This document shows positions 40,001-49,524 of a stretch of 64,000 nucleotides of DNA, in pieces. The stretch is from Lingula anatina (lineage: Eukaryota; Brachiopoda; Lingulata; Lingulida; Lingulidae): the NCBI RefSeq assembly GCF_001039355.2, contig NW_019775561.1:208517-272516 (forward strand), given 5' to 3'. The notes beneath the pieces are model-generated. The model saw nothing but the letters and a program-made list of their open reading frames with translations. It searched no databases and had not been told where the DNA came from. Made by a program: the position numbers and the translations under genes. Every line of letters begins with the position of its first letter. The stretch's first letter is position 1.

Positions 40001-43000
40001 ACAATACCAGATACACGGGGGACCTGGCTGATGAAAGCAGAGAACCAATAGGAAACATCAGTCCACTCAATGCATGCATGATTTAGAAAAATATTTTTTA
40101 AAAGAAAAAAAAAAAAATAAAATGAAATAAATTACTGCACAAAAGGAAGATCTCTAAAGTGAAGCTTTCTTTGGCAATCCCCTCTAATACCCTCCCCCCC
40201 CAAAAAAAAAAATAAATATAAAAAATCATAAAATAAATTAGTAGAAAAAAATGATAAAAATAAATTGTATGATAACTAAGACCAAAGCACAAAAAAATGG
40301 AAATAAAATAAATTTCAAATATGCCAAAAGCTATACGGTGATCCTCTCATGTGTGAAGTGCATGAAAAAAACATTTTCCGTCATGCACCTGTCTCTTCCT
40401 CCACCCATACAATAATGAGGTTGGCATCGTCCACAGAGCAAAAACGCAGTGAGGATGGATTCCACACCACAGTATTGACAGTCTCCTCTGCCATGTCAGG
40501 TTAAAAAAGTTACAAAAATAAGAAAAGGGTAGGGAATAGAAAAAGGAACACAATTACAGGATTATTTTGAGGCATTTAGTCCATTAAGTTCACAACAAGG
40601 AGACATGCACGGTTTCTTTCAAAACAAAGAAACTGTCCAGCATCCACTCTGAAACGTAGGTTTAAGTCAGTATAAAGAGGGGATGGCAAGGAAAAAAATA
40701 TTATACTTCACTCTCTAGTTTACCTGCATAAAATAAAGAATTATAATTAGAAAATCCCCAGCTAGCCACTGCAATGCATCTACAAGCAGATATAAGGTCA
40801 ACAAAGCAACACTAGTTCAAGGTTTATAATAAAGCATAGTCAATTTCAATCAAACTTGATGCTGAATGTCACAGTTCTTTAAAGACACACACAGGTTTTA
40901 AATTGAAGAGGCTGGATCAAGCATCAGTCTGAAGCTCAGAGATGTAAGAAAAAAAGCAGAGCCACTGCAACTGAGGCATTCCTGGACATTGGGTATATCT
41001 ATACAGGAGGGAATGACAGAGTTAGAGCAGACTTCCTACACTGGCAGATGCANTTCTGATTAAAATGAAAACAAAGAGGTGTGATTCAAACATACTTTAC
41101 ACAAGAAAAAATATACAATCAAATATGACAATATGGCAAAATGTCAGGCGTGGTGAAGATTTTCTTGTTTGTTATATATATTGCGTTTGGTGTGCCAGAT
41201 ATTGTGTTGGGTTTGACAAACATTGCATTGGGTGTTCCAAACATTGTGTGAGATGTGACAAACATTGTGTTAGGTGCGTCAGATATTGTGTTGGCAGTGA
41301 CAAGCATTGTTTTAGGTGTGACAGATATTTTATTAGGTGTAACACACATTGTGTTGGGTGTGCCAGATATTGTGTTGGGTGTGACAAACATTGTGTCAGG
41401 TGTGGCAGACTTACCATCTTCATACACAATACAAATCTTCTGTCCATCAGCATTCCACTTCATACACCTCACCACAGACTTGTTTCTGTTGTTGATCATC
41501 TCCTCATACCACAAACCTGAAATACCACCCTGTCTTGGTTAAAACTGACATCTACAGGGCAATATTCTATCAACAAGTTATTTTTATTATTTTATAGCAA
41601 ACTGTTATTAAAGGGAACTATTACCACATTATTTACTCAAAAAATAAATTGTAAACATTTTTTTATTACTTTGAATAGTTCAGTGAAGAACTGCACTTTT
41701 CAATTGTACATATTTTGAAATATGTATCAAGACAAACATTTCTGATGACTAAAGTAGATTTTACAGTATGGGCTTAAAAATTATTTAATATTAAATAATG
41801 GACCAATCAACAGTATTTTCCCCTCTGCATCATTTCCTTCCATAAAACGCCTTACCATATTTATTCCTAAAATACATTTTGAGAGAGTGGAGGCAGGATC
41901 CAAATGATTATACTTTTTTCTCATTACGAGAAGGATAAAAACAGATGAAAAAGGGGAGAAGGAAATATTATTGATTGACCCTTAAATTACAATAGGTTTA
42001 CAATGAAACAGTAAAGATTATTTGATTTCATGAAACACTTGTTCAATTAAATAACAGAAAAAAAAAACCTGTTACTCTTTAAGGTAACTGACATTAAATG
42101 TTCAGAATGTTTCATCTTTGGATTGGTTGTGTGTACAATGCAAAATGGCTAGCAAAGGCTCAGAAAGTAAGAAAATAGACATGCGGTGGCCATGAACATT
42201 AAAAGGAATTTATCAGCCTGTGTTTAAAAGGCAGAAAAAGAAGTAACAAATAAGAAAAGTTAGGAAAGAGTTAAAAATACAGAGACTGAAAATTAGAGTT
42301 AGTGGGAAAAACTGCATAGCACCCTGTGATGATGGCACAGTCACATGACTATCACATGACCATCATGTGACAGCATCTTAAAGTATATTTTTGTTATCTA
42401 TAATTTAGGCTGTACAAATTTTTGAAACAAACAAGCAATAGCAGCTGAATATTTTTCTTCTGAATATTTTCTGGATTTAAATATCTTTTTTCTAGTTTTA
42501 GTTCTACCCAGAGGCTATACAGTTCTTCAAAATTAATACAAAAGAGAACTTTTTTTAAAAACTGAGGCTGCTCACTTTCAGAAACCCAATCAGAAGTATG
42601 TAGTTTACTCGTCAAAACTTTATAAACATCTGCACAATTTGGTTGTTCAAGAATCAATCTCTCCTGTTCTGCCATCAGGCGCCGGTTCGCCACCTTGCGA
42701 TCCAACCTCGCCCATGCCTGGATGGCGTTGTTGGCGCCAGCGGACACGAGAATGGCCTGTGGCGCCCTCTGTGGGACAGGGTGCCAGCATAAGCAGATCA
42801 CAGGGTACTGTGCTAAGGTGAAAGAGATGATAGCAGAAGTGAAGCAACACAAGGATCTGTGCTGTACATCTTTTCGTCTACTAGTCATTTTGACTGGTCA
42901 GGCTCAAAAAACAACCAGTCTGAATGGCATTCAACTCAACAAACAGGAAATGAAAATAAAATTATTACTGTGACTATCACAGGGTGCGGTGCAATTTAGT

Positions 43001-45218
43001 TGGAAAAAAGTAGGTTAAAAAATTAGGTCAAGGAGAGTAGGTAAAAAAATAGGTCTAAATTAAGGCATATGTGTCCTAGTATATAAAGAAAAAAAAAATT
43101 TTTTTAGCAAGGCCTCCTTAGAATGTATCTGCTGAAAGTGAATGAAAACAAATATTACCAAAAAAAAAAAAAAAATTGAAAGAAAAAAAAAGGTAACAAA
43201 AAGGAACAGGTTCCAAGATTATAAAAACTAAAACTTAGTGACAAAAAGGAAGTTTTCCTGTGTGAGAAGAAGAGCAACCTTGGTGCTTGCGCCACACTAT
43301 GATGAGAGAGGAATAATCAACGGAGGTGAGGCGTGTCCGCTTGGGGTGCCACAATACCAGATACACGGGGGACCTGGCTGATGAAAGCAAAGAACGGATA
43401 GGAAACATCAGTCTTCTCAAAGCATGCATGATTTAGAAAAATATTTTTGAAAAAATGAAATGAAAAAATAAAACAAAATATTGTAAAAAGGAAGATTCCT
43501 GAAGTGAGGCTTTCTTTGGCAATACCTTCTAATACCCTCGTCTTCCCAAAAAAAAAAAAAAAAAAATAATAATAATAATAATAATAAATTAATTAACAGA
43601 AAAATGGACAAAAGAAAACTGTAGAATGAGGAAGACTGAAGCACAAAAATTGGAAATTAAATTAAATTTAAAAACTATAAAAGCTTTGCAGTGATCCTCT
43701 CATTTGTGAAGTGCATGTAAATATATTTCCCATCATGCACCTGTCTCTTCCTCAACCCATACGATAATGAGGTTGGCATCGTCCACAGAGCAAAAACGCA
43801 ATGAGGATGGATTCCACACCACAGTATTGACAGTCTCCTCTGCCATGTCAGGTTTAAAAAGTTACAAAATAAGAAAAGGGTAGGGAATAGAAAAAGGAAC
43901 ACAATTACAGGATTATTTTGAGGCATTTAGTCCATTAAGTTCACAACCAGGAGACATGCACGGTTTCTTTCAAAACAAAGAAACTGTCCAGCATCCACTC
44001 TGAAACGTAGGTTTTAGTCAGTATAAAGAGGGTATGGCAAGGAAAAAAATATAATACTTCACTCTCTAGTTTACCTGCATAAAATAAAGAATTATAATTA
44101 GAAAATCCCCAGCTAGCCACTGCAATGCATCTACAAGCAGATATAAGGTCAACAAAGCAACACTAGTTCAAGGTTTATAATAAAGCATAGTCAATTTCAA
44201 TCAAACTTGATGCTGAATGTCACAGTTCTTTAAAGACACACACAGGTTTTAAATTGAAGGGGCTGGATCAAGCATCAGTCTGAAGCTCAGAGATGTAAGA
44301 AAAAAAGCAGAGCCACTGCAACTGAGGCATTCCTGGACATTGGGTATATCTATACAGGAGGGAATGACAGAGTTAGAGCAGACTTCCTACACTGGCAGAT
44401 CCANACAAAAGTAAAAGACATAGTTTGTTAACCTTCATTATGGTAGTCTCAAATGTGTTTTAAAATAAAGCAGCCCATTTTCAACAATTTTCAGGCAGTG
44501 TGTGTGTGTGTGCGCGCGTGTGTCTGTGTGTGTGGGGGGGGAGGGGGTTAAAGATATGTATAGTTTATTACCTGTGGCAGTCTCAAGTTTCAATACTTTA
44601 AGCAGTCCATTCTCCCCACCACAGGCTATGTACCCCTGTTCTCTGTTCCAGGCTACACACCTCAGAGTGGTGTTGTTTGGGATGGCAATCTGGAAATTAC
44701 ATAGCAAAAGTGCTGTAAAAAATGGACCATGTGTAACTCTACTCTAGTCAAAGGGAGCACTGTAATTGTTAGTATAAACAGAATCATAGCACATAAACAC
44801 TCATTAACAATTCTTTGTGGTTGATATTTGAAACAAATGGTCACTTTTTCTGTCTTTATTTTTTATTAATTTTTTTTAAATTTCATTTTATTTTAAATTG
44901 AATGTTTTTTAAAACCAATCTTTTGGCACAGGTAAAGTGCATGAAATAATGAAGCATGCACTATATCAGTAAAAAAATCTGAAATGAAACAAAACTTTGA
45001 CATTCAACCGTTAAGTGAAGCAAATGATCCTAATCCTAATCCTGTCGATATTTACAGAGTGTATCCGACTGCCAACTTACTGGCTGAGTCTTTACTTCAG
45101 ATAAGTAGAGCTTCATTGGCAACCAAACTTCACCAATTATTTCTACCAAAAATCAGCATTGGAATCCCACTTTCTTTTTGCAAAGTAGCCTTACCTTCTT
45201 GCTCAAGTAAATAAACAT
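24710..45218 (-). CDS. WDR35: WDR35 / IFT121, intraflagellar transport complex A subunit
   Basis: WDR35 is an IFT-A subunit that carries membrane proteins into cilia and drives retrograde ciliary transport. Thirty canonical exons were traced from MFIYLSKK to the terminal zinc-binding CxxC pairs. Every junction has AG/GT sites in matching phase and the summed length is divisible by three: 1115 residues without canonical exon 3, which in vertebrates accounts for roughly 55 more, close to the known total of about 1170. Domains in order: two N-terminal WD40 propellers (exons 1-16), then a TPR-like helical solenoid (exons 17-30, with [66 protein letters not shown]), then the final zinc finger. Canonical exon 3 is not in the assembly, and three unrelated-looking WD-like exons occupy that place (see separate entries). 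Confidence 0.95.
25121..25333. mobile_element. 213-base inverted-repeat element, TCTTA target duplication
   Basis: The inner ends TTTTAGATCGATCTA and TAGATCGATCTAATCTC are inverted, and the outer ends (TTCCCAGAG and CTCTGGAAA) also pair. TCTTA flanks both sides (25116-25120, 25334-25338). It lies in the last WDR35 intron. Confidence 0.65.
25359..25427 (-). CDS. WDR35: WDR35 exon 30
   Basis: Encodes [23 protein letters not shown]. The acceptor CTCTCTCTAG follows a (TTTA)n microsatellite (25438-25482). Donor GTAGGT. Confidence 0.92.
25438..25482. repeat. (TAAA)n microsatellite at an acceptor
   Basis: About 11 TAAA units, 11 bases from WDR35 exon 30. Confidence 0.9.
25744..25873 (-). CDS. WDR35: WDR35 exon 29
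   Basis: Encodes [33 protein letters not shown] with the Lys codon split. Acceptor ACCCTAG, donor GTAAGA. Confidence 0.95.
26246..26332 (-). CDS. WDR35: WDR35 exon 28
   Basis: Encodes [28 protein letters not shown]. Acceptor ATTTTAG, donor GTACTG. Confidence 0.93.
26649..26781 (-). CDS. WDR35: WDR35 exon 27
   Basis: Encodes [38 protein letters not shown]. Acceptor ATTTCAG, donor GTAGGG. Confidence 0.95.
27164..27304 (-). CDS. WDR35: WDR35 exon 26
   Basis: Encodes [35 protein letters not shown] and a Lys/Ser-rich end. Acceptor TTCTCAG, donor GTATGG. Confidence 0.95.
27504..27539. repeat. Perfect 36-base palindrome
   Basis: CAGTTCTCATTATATATT is followed at once by its exact reverse complement, inside the WDR35 intron between exons 25 and 26. 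Confidence 0.95.
27737..27949 (-). CDS. WDR35: WDR35 exon 25
   Basis: 71 codons: [60 protein letters not shown]. Acceptor TTCATAG, donor GTAAGC. Confidence 0.95.
28397..28459 (-). CDS. WDR35: WDR35 exon 24
   Basis: Encodes [20 protein letters not shown] then K. The acceptor is CCTGAAG, preceded directly by a (ATT)n microsatellite (28468-28520) instead of a normal pyrimidine tract. Donor GTAAGA. Confidence 0.93.
28936..29068 (-). CDS. WDR35: WDR35 exon 23
   Basis: Encodes [39 protein letters not shown]. Acceptor TTCCCAG, donor GTAAGT. Confidence 0.95.
29307..29450 (-). CDS. WDR35: WDR35 exon 22
   Basis: Encodes [39 protein letters not shown]. Acceptor TGCACAG, donor GTAGGC. Confidence 0.95.
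29791..29876 (-). CDS. WDR35: WDR35 exon 21
   Basis: Encodes [28 protein letters not shown]. Acceptor ACACAG; a (TTA)n tract (29888-29921) lies just upstream of it on the transcript. Donor GTAGGG. Confidence 0.95.
30249..30366 (-). CDS. WDR35: WDR35 exon 20
   Basis: Encodes [39 protein letters not shown]. Acceptor ATTTAG, donor GTGGGG. Confidence 0.95.
30490..31199. mobile_element. 710-base non-autonomous transposon with TA target duplication
   Basis: It lies in the WDR35 intron between exons 19 and 20. Terminal inverted repeats: left CGGTAAAGTGCCATGAATTT, right end the inverse with one mismatch region. It is flanked by TA (30488-30489 and 31200-31201). The interior repeats GAATTTCGAAC-like motifs and has a GC-rich core (30760-30960) unlike its surroundings. 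TA duplication and these ends fit the Tc1/mariner/pogo superfamily. No transposase frame. One ambiguous base at 30700. Confidence 0.8.
31501..31589 (-). CDS. WDR35: WDR35 exon 19
   Basis: Encodes [30 protein letters not shown] with the Trp codon split. Acceptor CTTCAG, donor GTGAGT. Confidence 0.95.
31951..32079 (-). CDS. WDR35: WDR35 exon 18
   Basis: Encodes [32 protein letters not shown]. Acceptor TTTAAG, donor GTAGGC. Confidence 0.94.
32341..32409 (-). CDS. WDR35: WDR35 exon 17
   Basis: Encodes [20 protein letters not shown] then DPE. The acceptor TTATCAG follows a short TTTA repeat. Donor GTGGGT. Confidence 0.94.
32669..32810 (-). CDS. WDR35: WDR35 exon 16: end of propeller region
   Basis: Encodes [20 protein letters not shown] and [14 protein letters not shown]. 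Acceptor ATCCAG, donor GTATAG (weak at the last position). Confidence 0.94.
33199..33308 (-). CDS. WDR35: WDR35 exon 15
   Basis: Encodes [20 protein letters not shown], then [13 protein letters not shown]. Acceptor TTCCTAG, donor GTAAGT. Confidence 0.94.
33575..33628 (-). CDS. WDR35: WDR35 exon 14
   Basis: Encodes [18 protein letters not shown], 18 codons in phase 0. Acceptor TTCCAG, donor GTAAGT. Confidence 0.92.
33854..33923 (-). CDS. WDR35: WDR35 exon 13
   Basis: Encodes [20 protein letters not shown]. Acceptor TTTCCAG, donor GTAAGC. Confidence 0.93.
34265..34461 (-). CDS. WDR35: WDR35 exon 12
   Basis: Encodes [20 protein letters not shown], then [18 protein letters not shown]. Acceptor ATTCCAG, donor GTAAGA. 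Confidence 0.95.
34849..34941 (-). CDS. WDR35: WDR35 exon 11
   Basis: Encodes [27 protein letters not shown]. Acceptor TTTCCAG, donor GTTAGT. Confidence 0.93.
35170..35262 (-). CDS. WDR35: WDR35 exon 10
   Basis: Encodes [31 protein letters not shown]. Acceptor TTCCAG, donor GTGAGT. Confidence 0.95.
35722..35847 (-). CDS. WDR35: WDR35 exon 9
   Basis: Encodes [20 protein letters not shown] and [14 protein letters not shown]. Acceptor TCTTAG, donor GTAGGC. Confidence 0.95.
36053..36198 (-). CDS. WDR35: WDR35 exon 8
   Basis: Encodes [20 protein letters not shown], then [14 protein letters not shown]. Acceptor TTTCAG, donor GTATGT. Confidence 0.95.
36538..36703 (-). CDS. WDR35: WDR35 exon 7
   Basis: Encodes [37 protein letters not shown]. 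Acceptor CCACCAG, donor GTAAGC. Confidence 0.95.
36944..37024 (-). CDS. WDR35: WDR35 exon 6
   Basis: Encodes [20 protein letters not shown]. The acceptor TTATTTCAG is immediately preceded by a (TTA)n microsatellite (37028-37074). Donor GTAAGT. Confidence 0.95.
37362..37438 (-). CDS. WDR35: WDR35 exon 5
   Basis: Encodes [18 protein letters not shown], joined by a split Gly codon to exon 4. Acceptor CCCCCAG, donor GTAAGA. Confidence 0.95.
37741..38034. repeat. 21-base tandem array, 14 units (copy A)
   Basis: Units of the form GTGTGACAAACATTGTGTTG plus one base, diverged by up to a third. It lies in WDR35 intron 4, ending 15 bases from the exon 4 donor. Because the unit is a multiple of three, both strands read open through the array (repeat motif like VTPNTMS on the minus strand). 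Confidence 0.93.
38050..38151 (-). CDS. WDR35: WDR35 exon 4, copy A
   Basis: Encodes [34 protein letters not shown], a highly conserved WDR35 segment. Acceptor ATTTCAG, donor GTAAGT. The donor directly abuts a 21-base tandem array in the intron. Confidence 0.95.
39235..39471 (-). CDS. WD-like cassette exon X3, copy A
   Basis: Acceptor CACCTCAG, donor GTGAGC (alternative GTAAAC at 39267). Encodes a WD-like blade ([17 protein letters not shown]) and a 40-residue tail. Compared with copy B there are about seven synonymous and three non-synonymous codon changes. If the donor is skipped, a TAA follows shortly in this copy but not in copy B, because of a one-base indel in a homopolymer run. Confidence 0.6.
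39929..40027 (-). CDS. WD-like cassette exon X2, copy A
   Basis: Same length and phase as X1. It shares with X3 the start AxxPV and WHP, and with X1 the SVDxxxLIIVW motif, so the three exons look like diverged copies of one another. Identical in the two assembled copies over all 99 bases. Confidence 0.7.
40389..40487 (-). CDS. WD-like cassette exon X1, copy A
   Basis: 99 bases, phase 1 at both ends; encodes [20 protein letters not shown] followed by IIVW and an acidic end (VEEET). With exon 2 the split codon becomes Glu; with exon 4 it becomes Gly. No family match beyond WD40-like spacing (Trp, Asp, Ile-Ile-Val-Trp). Confidence 0.7.
41190..41399. repeat. 21-base tandem array, 10 units (copy B)
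   Basis: Same array next to exon 4 copy B, with four fewer units than copy A. The difference fits a length polymorphism between alleles. Confidence 0.93.
41415..41516 (-). CDS. WDR35: WDR35 exon 4, duplicate copy B
   Basis: Same protein as the copy at 38050-38151 ([29 protein letters not shown]) with the same acceptor and donor. It is most likely the same exon from the other allele. Only one can be used in a transcript, since two in a row would repeat the segment. Confidence 0.85.
42576..42812 (-). CDS. WD-like cassette exon X3, copy B
   Basis: 237 bases, phase 1 at both ends if the donor GTGAGC is used; an alternative donor GTAAAC at 42608 would shorten it by 33 bases and keep the phase. 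Peptide: [31 protein letters not shown], then a charged helix-like tail ([17 protein letters not shown]). Between copies the tail past the alternative donor differs only synonymously, which favours the longer form. Confidence 0.6.
43279..43377 (-). CDS. WD-like cassette exon X2, copy B
   Basis: 99 bases, phase 1 at both ends, identical to copy A. Peptide motif: [19 protein letters not shown], then [10 protein letters not shown]. Acceptor TTTCATCAG, donor GTTGCT. Confidence 0.7.
43741..43839 (-). CDS. WD-like cassette exon X1, copy B
   Basis: 99 bases, phase 1 at both ends, so it could join exon 2 to exon 4 or to X2 without a frame change. Peptide motif: [19 protein letters not shown], then ANLIIVW, a pattern like strands A-C of a WD40 blade. 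Acceptor ATGGCAG, donor GTGCAT. It differs from copy A at three positions, all synonymous. Confidence 0.7.
44572..44689 (-). CDS. WDR35: WDR35 exon 2: first WD40 blade
   Basis: It encodes [15 protein letters not shown], then [20 protein letters not shown]. Acceptor TTTCCAG, donor GTAATA. It ends in phase 1 after ETAT. Confidence 0.95.
45195..45218 (-). CDS. WDR35: WDR35 exon 1 (start)
   Basis: ATG at 45218-45216, peptide MFIYLSKK, donor GTAAGG. It matches the conserved WDR35 N-terminus in position and sequence. Confidence 0.93.
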
Positions 45219-45533
45219 CTTCGTTGACTGGAAATTGCACGCAGTAGTCTTTTAATACACCAAATTTCTGTCAATCAACCTCAACATTTTTCGAAGCCGG
45301 CCATCGTATCTCGGAATGTCTCGCGAGCTTTGCGGTGAATTGTGGGTACTCGGCCTTTCTTGACCACGTGACAAAGGCACTAGGTAGGGAGTTAGAAGAG
45401 CTCCGATTTATTGTAAATTTATGTGAAAGTACAACGCACGCAATAAAATATATTGGGTATAACAAACGAATACATAGCATTCAACTCTCTTATTGTATAT
45501 TTCAGATCAAACTAGTCCGATAAAAGTCTGAAA
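45219..45533. promoter_or_regulatory. Bidirectional promoter between WDR35 and RPL30
   Basis: Only 315 bases separate the two divergent start codons. The interval contains TCTCGCGAG (45319-45327), close to the TCTCGCGAGA element common in divergent housekeeping promoters, and an E-box CACGTG (45365-45370). A pyrimidine tract and TTTCAG near 45490-45505 could be the end of an intron in the RPL30 5' untranslated region. No TATA box placed convincingly. Confidence 0.65.
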
Positions 45534-48653
<3,120 letters not shown>

Positions 48654-48732
48654 ACCGAGACTAGTGGCGCCATCTTTATACACAGACGACCATCACAAAT
48701 TGAGAATTCTGTTCATATTTGGTTCATGATGT

Positions 48733-48738
48733 AATAAA
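48733..48738 (+). terminator. RPL30: RPL30 polyadenylation signal
   Basis: AATAAA 80 bases after the RPL30 stop codon. Confidence 0.8.
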
Positions 48739-48759
48739 AGATTGAACTGTGTAATATCT

Positions 48760-49491
48760 TGTGTTTTCTTGTTTTTTTTCATTAAAAACCCCACGGCACC
48801 ATGTGAAAAGGTAACGGAATGGGCAACTGGTAAAAAGAAAATACCTGTGGTAATATTTCATGTTGGGGAAAGAGTCTGCATACAACAGTTTAATTACTGG
48901 ATTTGACAACCCTCTACAGGGAACACAGTTTTATTTCACTAAGGGATATTTCTCCGCAGTTTACCCTACAGAAAAAAAAATTGGTAATAAGTATGAATCT
49001 CGCATCTTTTACCAGGTCAACTATCATAAATATGAAATAAATTATTTAAGCATTTAGTTTAAACTAGATTAAATTAGAATATATTCAAAATAAATGCGGT
49101 CGAAGAAAAATAATACAAGGAAATGCCAAGATAGCACATTCAGAGCATCGACCACCGTCTAGATAATGAAATGAAGTTCCAAGAAACACCGATACAGTCA
49201 AAACTGTGAACTTGCCCGCCAGAAGGCCTTTCTATTTTATAGAATCTATTAAAAACTGTGAAGACCTCATCAATGACATACTTTGTACATTAACTTACTA
49301 GTGTAGTTGCGTTTATGATTTCGGAAAAAAGAATCAGTTTGCATCGAGAAATTATCTGGTTAAATTTTGCATGTAACATTGGGAGCAGATTAAAAATTAA
49401 ACGTTACTGAAAATTTGAACGGGGGTCTGCTTATCTCGAGTGCCATTTCTTGCGTACTGGTATATATGGACAGATTGCCAAGAGCAATTTT

Positions 49492-49524
<33 letters not shown>

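Larger units (their letters stand above)
37611..41052. repeat. 3.4 kb repeated segment, copy A
   Basis: It corresponds base by base, with substitutions and indels, to 41054-44403. It contains WDR35 exon 4, X3, X2 and X1 in transcript-reverse order. It is continuous with unique sequence on the left and ends at a single N at 41053. Confidence 0.92.
41054..44403. repeat. 3.4 kb repeated segment, copy B
   Basis: Bounded on both sides by single Ns (41053, 44404). Both copies end in the same sequence (CTACACTGGCAGAT plus three bases). This is expected if two alleles were assembled as separate contigs and placed in series; a real tandem duplication is less likely but not excluded. Confidence 0.9.

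Noticed and set aside
39235-40487. X1-X3 as exons of an mRNA-decapping EDC4-like gene
   Set aside because: There is loose resemblance to the blade pattern of that family, but the residues do not match well and the phases fit WDR35. Left unassigned.
41065-41542. Equivalent repeat-driven frames in copy B
   Set aside because: Same reason as the copy A frames.
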